This document shows positions 45,610-55,156 of a stretch of 64,000 nt of DNA, one piece after another. Both the position numbers and the translations under genes were made by a program. The notes beneath the pieces are model-generated. The model was not told the DNA's origin and made no database searches. It saw only the letters and a list, made by a program, of their open reading frames with translations. Origin of the DNA: Flavobacteriaceae bacterium. GTDB lineage: Bacteria > Bacteroidota > Bacteroidia > Flavobacteriales > Flavobacteriaceae. Positions within the stretch are counted from its first letter, which is position 1, and the number at the start of each line of letters is the position of its first letter. The stretch lies in NCBI GenBank assembly GCA_016744415.1, contig JADGEL010000002.1:310001-374000 (forward strand), read 5' to 3'.

Positions 45610-46485
45610 ATGGCAAAGGCTACAAGAAAACAAGCGATGGGAAGAGGTTTATCTGCCTTACTACCTTCTATTGACGAAACTACAATCAAAAATTTAGCAG
45701 GCTCTATTATTGATTTAGAGTTGGAAGCTATTGAAATAAATCCGTTTCAACCTAGGTCACATTTTAATGAAGAAGCCTTACAAGAACTTGCTAATTCTAT
45801 CAAAGAATTAGGAGTAATTCAACCTGTAACTGTTCGTAAATTAGACAATGATAAATTTCAATTAGTTGCTGGGGAACGTAGATTTAGAGCCTCAAAATTA
45901 GTTGGTAATAAAACGATTCCTGCATATATTAGAACTGCCAATGATCAAGAAATGCTAGAGATGGCATTGGTTGAAAACATTCAACGAAAAGATTTAGATC
46001 CAATTGAAGTGGCGCTTTCTTATCAAAGAATGATTGACGAAATCAATTTGACACAAGAACAGATGAGTGAGCGCGTTGGTAAAAAAAGATCTACCATCAC
46101 AAACTATTTACGTTTGCTAAAATTAGATCCGATTGTTCAAACTGGAATGCGCGATAATTTTATTTCAATGGGACATGGAAGAGCTTTGATTAATATTGAC
46201 AATCAAGATGATCAAATAACTATTTACGAAACTATTTTACAGCAAAAATTATCAGTAAGACAAACCGAAGCGTTAGTTAAAAGTTTTAAAGATGGAAATC
46301 AAAATAGTAAGACTAAATCTTTATCGGCTAAAACACCAAGTTATATCACTGAAAGCTTAAAAAATATTAGTGAATACTTTGGGCATAAAGTAGACGTTAA
46401 AGTATCAGGAAAAAACAAAGGAAAAATTGTTATCCCTTTTCATTCTGAAGAAGATTTTAATCGTATCAAAAAATTACTGAAATAG
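45610..46485 (+). CDS. parB: Chromosome-partitioning protein ParB
   Basis: This is a 291-residue CTP-dependent DNA clamp. The CTP-binding region contains GERRFRASKL (about residue 97) and ENIQRKDLDPIE. The parS-binding HTH is in LTQEQMSERVGKKRSTITNYLRLLKL (about residues 145-170). The C-terminal dimerisation part is present. It abuts parA and overlaps the next gene by one base, so the run is translated together. Confidence 0.96.
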   Translation: MAKATRKQAMGRGLSALLPSIDETTIKNLAGSIIDLELEAIEINPFQPRSHFNEEALQELANSIKELGVIQPVTVRKLDNDKFQLVAGERRFRASKLVGNKTIPAYIRTANDQEMLEMALVENIQRKDLDPIEVALSYQRMIDEINLTQEQMSERVGKKRSTITNYLRLLKLDPIVQTGMRDNFISMGHGRALINIDNQDDQITIYETILQQKLSVRQTEALVKSFKDGNQNSKTKSLSAKTPSYITESLKNISEYFGHKVDVKVSGKNKGKIVIPFHSEEDFNRIKKLLK

Positions 46486-47075
46486 TGTTGAATTCTAAAT
46501 TCATTTCTCTTTTTATTAGTTGCTTATTTATAAGTATCTCATCTGCTTTTTCGCAACAAAAGATTGATGATCTTATTATAAGTGACTCACTACAAGTGGC
46601 GGGTCAAGATATTGATCCATTAGCCCCATCACGAGCAGCATTTTATTCTGCGGTTTTACCAGGGCTTGGACAAGCGTACAATAAAAAATATTGGAAAATA
46701 CCTATTGTTTATGCTGCATTGGGAGTCTCAACCTATGCGTACATCTATAATAATGATAATTACAACCGCGCAAGAGATGCTTTTAAATTAGAAAAAGCAG
46801 GTAAACCTCACGAGTTTGATGGCTCTGACGGAGGTGTGGTTTTAAGTGAAGAAACCTTAGAGCGTGTTCAAAAAACATACAAAGAAGATCGCGATTTATC
46901 GCTTCTAATTACGGTGGGTATCTATGCTTTACAGATTGTTGAAGCTAGTGTAAATGCACACTTAATGCAACTAAATACGATTGATGATATCGATATTACA
47001 TTTAGGCCAACGTTTCATATAGACCCTTTAAGCCATAAATCGGTTGCAGGGGTTTCATTATCTTTAGGTTTTTAA
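46485..47075 (+). CDS. DUF5683 domain membrane protein
   Basis: This is a 196-residue protein with an N-terminal signal/anchor (LFISCLFISISSAFSQQ) and the family core AFYSAVLPGLGQAYNKKYWKIPIVYAALG, followed by a second membrane segment. The start is a GTG whose G is the last base of the parB stop; a TTG one codon later is an alternative. It occupies the conserved place between parB and dapB in flavobacteria. Function unknown, perhaps envelope-related. Confidence 0.85.
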   Translation: MLNSKFISLFISCLFISISSAFSQQKIDDLIISDSLQVAGQDIDPLAPSRAAFYSAVLPGLGQAYNKKYWKIPIVYAALGVSTYAYIYNNDNYNRARDAFKLEKAGKPHEFDGSDGGVVLSEETLERVQKTYKEDRDLSLLITVGIYALQIVEASVNAHLMQLNTIDDIDITFRPTFHIDPLSHKSVAGVSLSLGF

Positions 47076-47087
47076 ATACACAACAAG

Positions 47088-47789
47088 GTGAAAATAGCAT
47101 TACTAGGATACGGGCGTATGGGAAAAGCAATAGAGAAAATTGCTACAGATCGCGGACATGAAGTTGTAATTAAAGTTGATGTTGATACCCAAAATTACGA
47201 TATCACACTTGCTGATATTGCTATTGATTTTAGTGTACCTACATCGGCATTTAATAATATTACCAACTGCTTTAAAAATGGAGTTCCAGTTGTTTCTGGC
47301 ACTACGGGATGGTTAGATAAATATGAGGAAGCTCTTACTATTTGCAAAGAAAATAACGGTGGATTTATTTCTGCAACCAACTTTAGTCTGGGCGTAAATA
47401 TTTTCTTTGAACTCAATGAGCAACTTGCCAAAATGATGGCAAACTTGAAAGAGTATCATATTACGATGGAAGAGATTCATCACACCAATAAATTAGATGC
47501 TCCGAGTGGTACAGCAATTACTCTTGCTAATGGAATCATAAATAACTCAGACAAAAAAAATTGGTCATTAGATGTTACAAACCAAGAGGATGAGATACCT
47601 ATAGTTTCGAAACGAATTCCGAATGTACCCGGAACACATTCTGTAAAATACGCCTCAGAGATTGATACAATAGACATTAAACACACCGCACACAACCGAG
47701 ATGGTTTTGCATTGGGAGCAGTTATAGCAGCCGAATGGTTGGTAGATAAAAAAGGGGTGTTTACAATGAAAAATGTTTTAGGACTTTAA
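47088..47789 (+). CDS. dapB: 4-hydroxy-tetrahydrodipicolinate reductase
   Basis: This lysine/diaminopimelate pathway enzyme (233 residues) reduces the DapA product with NAD(P)H. The cofactor motif LGYGRMGKAIE (residues 4-14) and the catalytic segment EEIHHTNKLDAPSGTA (about 126-141), which holds the active His and Lys, are intact. It starts with GTG. The protein is slightly short for the family but typical of Bacteroidota. Confidence 0.95.
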   Translation: MKIALLGYGRMGKAIEKIATDRGHEVVIKVDVDTQNYDITLADIAIDFSVPTSAFNNITNCFKNGVPVVSGTTGWLDKYEEALTICKENNGGFISATNFSLGVNIFFELNEQLAKMMANLKEYHITMEEIHHTNKLDAPSGTAITLANGIINNSDKKNWSLDVTNQEDEIPIVSKRIPNVPGTHSVKYASEIDTIDIKHTAHNRDGFALGAVIAAEWLVDKKGVFTMKNVLGL

Positions 47790-47800
47790 AAAATATAATT

Positions 47801-49342
47801 ATGACAATGACACAGTGGTTTCTGTTTTTCTTAATCTTACAAGTAGTACACTTTTTAGGAACATGGAAACTTTATATAAAAGCAGATAGAAAAGCTTGGG
47901 AAGCAATTGTACCAATTTACAATGCCTTTGTATTGATGAAAATAATTAACCGACCAACTTGGTGGGTAATATTACTTTTTATACCGATTATCAATTTATT
48001 GATGTTCCCTATTTTGTGGATAGAAACCATTAGAAGCTTTGGTAAAAACTCTACCATTGACACTACTTTGGCCTTGTTCACATTTGGGTTCTATACCTAT
48101 TATGTAAACTATGCCTGCGATGTAAAACATATTAAGGACCGTAGTTTAAAACCTGCCAGTAACTTTGGAGATTGGGCTAGTTCTATTGCTTTTGCCATTA
48201 TTGCTGCAACTCTTGTGCATACTTATTTTATGAGACCTTATACCATACCAACATCGTCTTTAGAAAAGTCGTTGTTAGTGGGTGATTTCCTTTTTGTGAG
48301 TAAGTTTCATTATGGCGCACGTGTGCCCATGACTGCAGTTGCAATGCCAATGGTACATGACTCAATTCCTTTAACGGGGTTACCTTCTTATCTAAACAAA
48401 CCTCAATTACCATATATGAGGCTACCTGGAATTCAAAAAATAAAGCGTAATGAAATTGTAGTTTTTAATTGGCCTGCTGATAGTTTAAAAACAATGTGGG
48501 GTGATAATTCTGGTGAGTTTACCTATAAACCTATCGATAAAAAAACCAATTACGTAAAACGATGTGTTGCCATTGCAGGCGATACTTTGCAGATTATTGA
48601 TGGGCTAATTTACATCAATGGCAAAATTTCTAAAATGCCAGACAGAGCAAAACCACAATATCTTTTCATTGTTGATACTAATGGCAAACAATTAAGTGCA
48701 CGTAGCCTTCAAAGATATAATGTGCGCGAAGGGCATATGAGAGACGACAAATATGTGTTAAATTTAACAGAGGCTGAAGCTAGAAAGCTACAAAACAACC
48801 CATCTGTGAAGAGTATTGTAAAACAGAATACACCAAGTGGACATTTTAATAAGAGTATCTTTCCTCATAATGAGCAATATACTTGGAGCATCGATAATTA
48901 TGGTCCTTTATACATTCCTGCAAAAGGAGAAACTGTTGAAATTAATAGCAAAACTATTCCTATTTATGAACATTTAATTCGCGAATATGACCGTAATGAT
49001 GTTACTGTTGATGGCGATAAAATGTATATCAATGGTACGCTCGCAGAAACCTATACATTTAAACAAGATTATTTTTGGATGATGGGAGATAACCGTCACA
49101 ACTCACTAGATGCACGTAGTTACGGATTCACTCCTTTTGACCATGTTATTGGTAAGGCGGTATTTGTTTGGTTTAGTTGGGAAACAAATGGAGACGGAAT
49201 TAAAAATAAAATCCGTTGGGATAGATTGTTTACAGTGGTACATGGAAGTGGAAAAGCAACTTCGTATTTTTATCCTTTCTTAGGGTTATTAGCCATTTAT
49301 TTTGGATTTAATTATTTTAGAAAGAAGAAAAAAGAAGCATAA
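47801..49342 (+). CDS. lepB: Signal peptidase I, long Bacteroidota form
   Basis: This membrane protease (513 residues) removes signal peptides. The first 140 residues hold several membrane segments not found in the enterobacterial enzyme, followed by the true anchor. The catalytic Ser lies in IPTSSLEKSLLVGDFLFVSK, the general-base Lys in NYVKRCVAIAGDTLQI, and the late box GDNRHNSLDARSYGF is intact. A C-terminal membrane segment ends the protein. A large insert (about residues 290-390) separates the boxes. Confidence 0.94.
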   Translation: MTMTQWFLFFLILQVVHFLGTWKLYIKADRKAWEAIVPIYNAFVLMKIINRPTWWVILLFIPIINLLMFPILWIETIRSFGKNSTIDTTLALFTFGFYTYYVNYACDVKHIKDRSLKPASNFGDWASSIAFAIIAATLVHTYFMRPYTIPTSSLEKSLLVGDFLFVSKFHYGARVPMTAVAMPMVHDSIPLTGLPSYLNKPQLPYMRLPGIQKIKRNEIVVFNWPADSLKTMWGDNSGEFTYKPIDKKTNYVKRCVAIAGDTLQIIDGLIYINGKISKMPDRAKPQYLFIVDTNGKQLSARSLQRYNVREGHMRDDKYVLNLTEAEARKLQNNPSVKSIVKQNTPSGHFNKSIFPHNEQYTWSIDNYGPLYIPAKGETVEINSKTIPIYEHLIREYDRNDVTVDGDKMYINGTLAETYTFKQDYFWMMGDNRHNSLDARSYGFTPFDHVIGKAVFVWFSWETNGDGIKNKIRWDRLFTVVHGSGKATSYFYPFLGLLAIYFGFNYFRKKKKEA

Positions 49343-49399
49343 AAAGGTACAAGTAACAATTGACGAATTGTTGCCTTTTAATTATCAATTTTAAACTGA

Positions 49400-50008
49400 G
49401 TGTTATTCATCCCAACATACTTCTCTCCTATTTCGCAATATGTTGCGATGTTTCAAAATGACAAAATCATTTTTGAAGTAGAAGATAATTATCAAAAACA
49501 AACCTACAGAAATCGATGTAACATATATGGAGCCAACGGAAAATTACAACTCAATATTCCGATAATACACAGCAAAAAAAGAGAACGCCAAAAAACAAAA
49601 GATATTAAAATAGATCAGAGCGAGCGTTGGCAACAATTACATTTCCGATCCATACAAATGGCATATCGCTCTTCTCCATATTTTGAATTTTACGAGGATG
49701 ACTTATCACCATTGTATGAAGGAAATCAAAAATTTTTATTAGACTTCAATTTAAAGTGTCATGAATTTTTGATGAATGCGTTACTAGAGAATATTTCCTA
49801 CTCAAAAACAACAGCATATGAAGTTACTCCAAAAATAAAGGATCATAGATATTTGGCAAACTCAAGAAAGGAAGCAACTTATAATTTCGAAAAATACACA
49901 CAAGTATTTGATGATAAATATGGATTTATCCCCAACCTCAGTATCTTAGATTTACTTTTTATGGAAGGCCCAAATGCAGTAACTTATTTACAGAAGCAAA
50001 CTCTTTAA
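49400..50008 (+). CDS. WbqC family protein
   Basis: This is a 202-residue member of the WbqC-like family, starting at GTG (LFIPTYFSPISQYVAMF). Conserved features are YQKQTYRNRCNIYGANGKLQLNIPI and the C-terminal LSILDLLFMEGPNAV. Relatives are found in polysaccharide clusters but also, as here, beside lepB. The biochemical role is not known. Confidence 0.85.
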   Translation: MLFIPTYFSPISQYVAMFQNDKIIFEVEDNYQKQTYRNRCNIYGANGKLQLNIPIIHSKKRERQKTKDIKIDQSERWQQLHFRSIQMAYRSSPYFEFYEDDLSPLYEGNQKFLLDFNLKCHEFLMNALLENISYSKTTAYEVTPKIKDHRYLANSRKEATYNFEKYTQVFDDKYGFIPNLSILDLLFMEGPNAVTYLQKQTL

Positions 50009-50199
50009 TTTTTCATCATCGCGATGAATGAGGTACAAATGACGTGGCAAACTCAAAATAATTGTAACAATCAACAAAAGGTTGCCACAGTAAATTTTCA
50101 ATTTACTTCGCAAAGCATATTTTTAATTTTTTCTTATATTTTGAAAAATGTATGGATTCTATTCGCTGAATAGAAAACGAGGAACTTCCATCAAAAAAA

Positions 50200-51891
50200 T
50201 TATCGAATTAGTTTTTTGTATTTAATTCGTTTCGGCATTAAATCTCCTCCTAATCGTTTCTTTTTGTTTTCTTCATATTCAGAGAATGACCCTTCAAAAT
50301 AATAAACTTGAGAATCTCCTTCAAAAGCTAAGATATGTGTACATATTCTATCTAAAAACCATCTATCATGCGATATAACAACAGCACATCCAGCAAAGTT
50401 TTCTAAACCTTCTTCTAAGGCTCTCAATGTATTTACATCTAAATCATTGGTAGGCTCATCGAGCAATAAAACATTTCCCTCTTCTTTTAAAGTCATGGCT
50501 AAATGCAATCTATTTCGTTCTCCTCCAGATAATTTACTCACCAATTTATTCTGTTCTGATCCAGCAAAATTAAAGCGACTTAGATATGCACGTGAGTTTA
50601 CCATTTTTCCGCCCATCATTACCAAATCTTGTCCTTCAGAAAAATTTTCCCATATAGATTTATTTGCATCTATATTAGAATGAGCCTGATCTACATAAGC
50701 TATTTTTGCTGTATCACCAACTTGAAAATCTCCTTTATCAGGAATTTCCTGCCCCATAATCATTTTAAAAATGGTGGTTTTACCAGCACCGTTAGGGCCT
50801 ATAATTCCGACAATACCATTTGGAGGTAAACTAAAATTTAAATCTTCATACAACAGCTTCTCACCAAATGCTTTTGAAACTCCATTGGCATCAATCACAT
50901 TATTTCCTAAACGCGGACCATTAGGAATATATATTTCTAATTTTTCTTCTACTTTTTTCTGATCTTGATTTAGTAATTTATCATAATTCGCTAAACGCGC
51001 TTTAGATTTTGACTGACGTCCTTTTGCTCCTTGCCTCACCCATTCCAACTCACGTTCCAAAGTTTTTTGACGCTTAGAAGCTGTCTTATCTTCCTGTGCC
51101 ATACGTTTTGATTTTTGATCTAACCAAGACGAATAATTTCCTTTCCACGGAATACCTTCACCTCTATCCAATTCTAGAATCCAACCAGCAACATTGTCTA
51201 AGAAATATCTATCATGAGTTACGGCAATCACCGTTCCTTTGTATTGTGATAAATGATGTTCTAACCAATGTACCGATTCAGCATCTAAGTGGTTGGTTGG
51301 CTCATCTAGCAACAAAACATCGGGTTGCTGCAATAACAATCTACACAAAGCTACTCTTCTTCTCTCACCTCCTGATAATACGTTTATTTGAGTGTCACCA
51401 TCGGCTGTACGCAAAGCATCCATGGCAATCTCTAGTTTTGTATCTAATTCCCAAGCATCTAAAGCATCAATTTTATCTTGTAAAACTGCTTGTTGATTCA
51501 TCAACTTTTCCATTTTATCAGCATCAGAATATACTTCTTCCAAACCAAACATATCGTTGATTTTATTATACTCATCTAATACAGCAACTGTTTCGGCAAC
51601 ACCCTCTTTCACAACATCCATCACCGTTTTAGATTCATCTAATTCTGGTTCTTGTGATAAATAACCAACTGTTAAACCCGGGTTAAAAGTAACATCGCCT
51701 TGGTAGTTTTTTTCAATGCCAGCTATTATTTTCATCAAGGTTGATTTTCCTGAGCCATTGAGGCCTAAAATCCCAATTTTGGCTCCGTAAAAGAAACTTA
51801 AATGAATGTTTTTTAATACTTGCTTGTTTGCACCAGGAAAGGTTTTACTTACCCCAGTCATTGAAAATATAATCTTTTTATCGTCTGACAT
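50200..51891 (-). CDS. ettA: Energy-dependent translational throttle protein EttA (ABC-F)
   Basis: This is a 563-residue ABC-F ATPase that gates early elongation by binding the ribosomal E site. Two ABC domains have Walker A motifs GLNGSGKST and GPNGAGKTT and signature motifs LSGGERRRVAL and LSGGERNRLHL. The arm and linker regions (WVRQGAKGRQSKSKARLANY) are of EttA type. No membrane segments. The gap to the convergent wbqC holds only a weak inverted repeat. Confidence 0.95.
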   Translation of the reverse strand: MSDDKKIIFSMTGVSKTFPGANKQVLKNIHLSFFYGAKIGILGLNGSGKSTLMKIIAGIEKNYQGDVTFNPGLTVGYLSQEPELDESKTVMDVVKEGVAETVAVLDEYNKINDMFGLEEVYSDADKMEKLMNQQAVLQDKIDALDAWELDTKLEIAMDALRTADGDTQINVLSGGERRRVALCRLLLQQPDVLLLDEPTNHLDAESVHWLEHHLSQYKGTVIAVTHDRYFLDNVAGWILELDRGEGIPWKGNYSSWLDQKSKRMAQEDKTASKRQKTLERELEWVRQGAKGRQSKSKARLANYDKLLNQDQKKVEEKLEIYIPNGPRLGNNVIDANGVSKAFGEKLLYEDLNFSLPPNGIVGIIGPNGAGKTTIFKMIMGQEIPDKGDFQVGDTAKIAYVDQAHSNIDANKSIWENFSEGQDLVMMGGKMVNSRAYLSRFNFAGSEQNKLVSKLSGGERNRLHLAMTLKEEGNVLLLDEPTNDLDVNTLRALEEGLENFAGCAVVISHDRWFLDRICTHILAFEGDSQVYYFEGSFSEYEENKKKRLGGDLMPKRIKYKKLIR

Positions 51892-52027
51892 TACTGTTGG
51901 TTTTTGATTTAAAAATTCAATTATTTAGAAATAACCGATTGACAAATATCGGCAATTTTACATAAAAAAAGAACCGACTTAAAAGTTAATTCAAAAGTGG
52001 TTCTTGATGATGATTATAGAATTATTT

Positions 52028-52094
52028 GTCTTTCTCGCGAAAGGGGAATCTAGTTTTCAAGAGGTATGGATTCCAGCTTTCGCGAGAAAGACAA
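52028..52094. repeat. REP-like palindrome (TTCGCG family), copy 2
   Basis: Perfect 16-base arms 52028-52043 and 52077-52092, with a further inner pairing GGAATC/GATTCC, make a strong hairpin downstream of the pirin gene. Its right half matches 41046-41074. It probably terminates the redox operon. Confidence 0.7.
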
Positions 52095-52127
52095 GGAGGC
52101 ATATTATACGCATAATGCAAGGGTTGA

Positions 52128-52997
52128 TTAATAGAGGTATCCCATTTTACCCATATTATAATCGCGCATTGCTTCCATAATCTCTGTTTGAGAGTTCATA
52201 ACATAGGGTCCGTGTTGCACTAGTTTCTCATTTATAGGCTCGCCAGATAAAATCAAAAAATTACTTTCTCCTCTTGATATAATTTTAATCGCATCTCCAT
52301 CCATATCAAAACTCACAAATTGAGTTGCTCCTTTTTTAAGGTTTAAACTATCATTCACAACCAATTCTCCATCCAACAAATAAATTAATGCCTGATGATA
52401 ATTTGGCAGTTCTATTTCAAGTTCACCATCTCCACGAGATGAGCCCATAAAAACATTGACCGAAGTTTGGGCTGTAATTACTCCGAATTTTCCATTCAAA
52501 GCACCTGCTACCACCTTTAAAGAAATATTATTGTTATCATTTTCAACAACTTCTATTATCTCTGATTTAGCATGCTGATAACTTGCCGGAATCATTTTTT
52601 TTGATGCTGGTAAATTGAGCCATAATTGAATTCCTTCTAGCTCTCCTCCTTTTAATACAAACTCTTTTGTTGGTCCCTCAGCATGAATAATTCCTCTACC
52701 AGCAGTTGTCCATTGCACATCACCTGCTTTTACTAACATTTCATTTCCTAAAGAATCTCGATGTAATTGTTCTCCTTTATATAACAAAGTGATAGGTTCA
52801 AATCCACGATGCGGATGCGGTCCTAAATCAAACGGGTTGTTAAACTCGCTAATTGCATAAGGGCCATAATGATGTAACAAAATAAACGGATCTACCTGTT
52901 CTATCTCATCATTGGGTATCGGTTGCCGTAGTCTAATTTCACCCATATTTACAAATGGGCTACTACTTGTATGTGCTATTGTTCTTATTTTTTTCAT
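52128..52997 (-). CDS. Pirin family protein
   Basis: This is a 289-residue bicupin. The metal-binding segment PHPHRGFEPITLLYKGE (about residues 57-73), with two His ligands and further His/Glu downstream, is intact. Pirins act as quercetinases or redox sensors. It is the last gene of the MarR operon, which together points to quinone, flavonoid or electrophile stress. Confidence 0.92.
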   Translation of the reverse strand: MKKIRTIAHTSSSPFVNMGEIRLRQPIPNDEIEQVDPFILLHHYGPYAISEFNNPFDLGPHPHRGFEPITLLYKGEQLHRDSLGNEMLVKAGDVQWTTAGRGIIHAEGPTKEFVLKGGELEGIQLWLNLPASKKMIPASYQHAKSEIIEVVENDNNNISLKVVAGALNGKFGVITAQTSVNVFMGSSRGDGELEIELPNYHQALIYLLDGELVVNDSLNLKKGATQFVSFDMDGDAIKIISRGESNFLILSGEPINEKLVQHGPYVMNSQTEIMEAMRDYNMGKMGYLY

Positions 52998-53024
52998 GTC
53001 ATATTTTTATCTAAAATTAATCTA

Positions 53025-53690
53025 TCAAAACCCATTTTTCCTTTCTTCATAAAAATCTAATACATGTTTTGGAATTTCAATATTCTCATTCACATCTTTC
53101 TTAGTAATCGGATATTCAGATACGGTTTTTATTGGAATTTTTCCTGACCAAAAATCAAGCTTTTCATCATCCTTTTTATCACTCACAGGGCTACTTGCAA
53201 TTTTAGCAGAGGCTGAATCAATTTCAATCTCCAAAACTTTTGTAGCATTTAATTCACTATCATTTGGAGCTCTACAATGCTCCCATCTGTTTGGTACAAA
53301 ATGATTGACAATCGATTTTAATCCGACCAATTTTTCTTTATTCGTTTTTAATTCTCTTACATTTCCCATAACAACTACTGATCGAAAATCGACAGAATGA
53401 TGAAATGCTGATTTTGATAACTTCATAGCATCAAGATGAAAAACACTTAAGCAAGCAGTTCCTTGTTCTATAAGTGCATTGGTCATTCTATTTTTTAATG
53501 AGCCATGAACAAAAATCTTATTTCCAGTTCTTCCAAAATTAATGGGTTGTACATACGGAAAGGAATCTACATTAAATGCTATATTGCATATTTCAGAAGC
53601 ATCTAAAAGCGCATAGATTTCTTTTTTGTTATAACTTGCTTTTTTTGCTCCACGCTTTACGGTATTTTTTTCTGTTTTTTGAAATTCCAT
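53025..53690 (-). CDS. Pyridoxamine 5'-phosphate oxidase-like flavin protein
   Basis: This is a 221-residue protein with the split-barrel fold of the PNPOx-like family. Pattern features are CNIAFNVDSFPYVQPINFGRTGNKIFVHGSLKNRM and the later ACLSVFHLDAMKLSKSAFHHSVDFRSVVVMG. It probably binds FMN or a related cofactor and has no role in vitamin B6 synthesis. It lies between marR and the pirin gene in one transcription unit. Confidence 0.85.
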   Translation of the reverse strand: MEFQKTEKNTVKRGAKKASYNKKEIYALLDASEICNIAFNVDSFPYVQPINFGRTGNKIFVHGSLKNRMTNALIEQGTACLSVFHLDAMKLSKSAFHHSVDFRSVVVMGNVRELKTNKEKLVGLKSIVNHFVPNRWEHCRAPNDSELNATKVLEIEIDSASAKIASSPVSDKKDDEKLDFWSGKIPIKTVSEYPITKKDVNENIEIPKHVLDFYEERKNGF

Positions 53691-53714
53691 AGTAAACTCA
53701 ATTAAATTATAAAA

Positions 53715-54152
53715 CTAGCGAATCTTATCTAGTAAATCACTTAAATTTTTAGCTTCATTTTCTGATAAATTATCTAACAAATCATCAATATTTTTTGCAG
53801 TAATTTTATCTAAAAGCTGCATTCCATTTTTGGTAATTTCAACATAAACTACCCTACGGTCATTTTCACAATTATGTCTTTTTATCAACTCTTTTACACA
53901 TAATTTATCCATCAATCTTGTAGCATTAGGTGAGCGCTCTATCATACGTTCCTTAATCACCTGTACTTTTAATTCGGTACCCGCACCTCTTAAAATTCTA
54001 AGAATATTGTATTGCTGAGGCGAAATACCAAAGGATTTAAAATATTCATTTTGATGACTCGTAATCCAATTTGATGTATAAATAATATTCAATAAAGCTT
54101 TTACCTTATTATTCGGAAATGACGAGTTTATATCTTTTGCAAAATCTCCCAT
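53715..54152 (-). CDS. MarR-family transcriptional regulator
   Basis: This is a 145-residue winged-helix repressor. The recognition helix lies in VIKERMIERSPNATRLMDKLCVKELI (about residues 62-87) and the wing in CENDRRVVYVEITKNG. It sits in the middle of the operon it most likely controls. The candidate operators are the repeats at 55097-55156 ahead of doxX. No clear redox Cys pair is seen, so it may respond to a small ligand. Confidence 0.9.
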   Translation of the reverse strand: MGDFAKDINSSFPNNKVKALLNIIYTSNWITSHQNEYFKSFGISPQQYNILRILRGAGTELKVQVIKERMIERSPNATRLMDKLCVKELIKRHNCENDRRVVYVEITKNGMQLLDKITAKNIDDLLDNLSENEAKNLSDLLDKIR

Positions 54153-54164
54153 AATTGATTATAA

Positions 54165-54695
54165 TTAGATTTCCTGTTCGAATTTAACAACAGAATTATT
54201 CAACTGATTTAATAAATCAGAATTTACAATTTCACCATCTTTAAAATTGTCATAAAAGCTGGCTAAAGAAAAATCCGAAACTATATTCCCTCCTAAATGA
54301 GGAAAAGTTGATTTTGCAGCTACCAATACTCCTGCTCCACCTCTTCCTCCTGGTGATGTTGCCATCAATAACATAGGCTTGTTTTTAAAAACCTCCTTAT
54401 CAATTCTAGACATCCAATCAAAAATATTTTTAAATACCGCGGCATAACTCCCGTTGTGCTCTGCCAGTGATAAAATGATTCCGTCACAATTTTCCAAAAG
54501 CTGATTTAACTTATTAGCTTTTTCTGGAATACCTGCTTTATTTTCAAAATCAATTCCGTATAACGGAACTTCAAAATCATTCAAATCCAACACAGTTGTT
54601 TCTACATTCTTTATTTTCGAAGCAGCATAACTAACTAATGCTTTATTAATCGAGTTTTTACTATTGCTACCTGCAAAGGCTATGATGTTTTTCAT
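54165..54695 (-). CDS. NADPH-dependent FMN reductase family protein
   Basis: This is a 176-residue flavodoxin-fold reductase. The phosphate-binding start IIAFAGSNSKNSINKAL (residues 4-20) and the segment LSLAEHNGSYAAVFKNIFDWMSR match quinone/chromate reductases. It lies two bases after doxX and 12 before marR. A role in two-electron quinone reduction under electrophile stress fits the operon. Confidence 0.92.
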   Translation of the reverse strand: MKNIIAFAGSNSKNSINKALVSYAASKIKNVETTVLDLNDFEVPLYGIDFENKAGIPEKANKLNQLLENCDGIILSLAEHNGSYAAVFKNIFDWMSRIDKEVFKNKPMLLMATSPGGRGGAGVLVAAKSTFPHLGGNIVSDFSLASFYDNFKDGEIVNSDLLNQLNNSVVKFEQEI

Positions 54696-54697
54696 AA

Positions 54698-55048
54698 TTA
54701 TTTTCTTTTATTAAATATATAAGATGTAATCAAAAAGATTATTCCGATTACTGCTCCGTTTTGACCACCATCCGAAATCATGTAATGAGCAAAAAAAGCT
54801 AAGATTAAATCAAAGAAGAAACCTGCATACGCCCATTCTTTCAATGCTTTAAAATTTGGATTCCAAATTGCAATCAATCCTAATAATTTTGCTACTGCCA
54901 ATGGATAAATAATGTACGTTGGATAGCCAAAGCTTGTAAACAACTCACTCACCATTTCATGATTAAAAATATACATTCCAGCAGAAAATAACATTAATGC
55001 TGATAATAATCCAGTGGTTACATAATAAATAATTTTGTCTCGTTTCAT
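54698..55048 (-). CDS. DoxX family membrane protein
   Basis: This is a 116-residue protein with four membrane segments and the family pattern LSALMLFSAGMYIF ... FTSFGYPTYIIYPLAVAKLLGLIAIW. DoxX-like proteins accompany quinone or thiol stress genes. It is the first gene of the MarR operon, with a promoter at 55073-55080. Confidence 0.88.
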   Translation of the reverse strand: MKRDKIIYYVTTGLLSALMLFSAGMYIFNHEMVSELFTSFGYPTYIIYPLAVAKLLGLIAIWNPNFKALKEWAYAGFFFDLILAFFAHYMISDGGQNGAVIGIIFLITSYIFNKRK

Positions 55049-55072
55049 CTAAATTCGTTTTAAAATTGAGTA

Positions 55073-55108
55073 CAAATGTATAATAATTATTTTTATTTTC
55101 CAAGGAAA
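55073..55108 (-). promoter_or_regulatory. MarR operon promoter with overlapping palindrome
   Basis: On the minus strand TACATTTG (55080-55073) is a full -7 box about 25 bases ahead of the doxX ATG. The perfect palindrome TTTCC-AA-GGAAA (55097-55108) covers the -33 region, so a bound regulator would block RNA polymerase. It is a candidate MarR operator. Confidence 0.55.
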
Positions 55109-55109
55109 C

Positions 55110-55156
55110 TATTTCTAAGGAGTTTATTTTAATTAAAAATAAACTCCTTAGAAATA
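55110..55156. repeat. 21-bp perfect inverted repeat upstream of doxX
   Basis: Arms 55110-55130 and 55136-55156 are perfect complements around a five-base AATTA loop. Each arm contains TTTCTAAGGAG or its inverse, close in sequence to the adjacent TTTCCAAGGAAA. It may hold extra regulator sites or form a hairpin between the divergent doxX and carboxylase genes. Confidence 0.6.

Noticed and set aside
44640-46500. A parS centromere site near parAB
   Set aside because: No TGTTNCACGTGNAACA-like palindrome was found in the parAB region or noticed elsewhere in the window.
50009-50199. GTGGCAA/TTGCCAC inverted repeat in the wbqC-ettA convergent gap
   Set aside because: Seven-base arms with a long loop and no T run are too weak to call a terminator; nothing else is seen in the gap.
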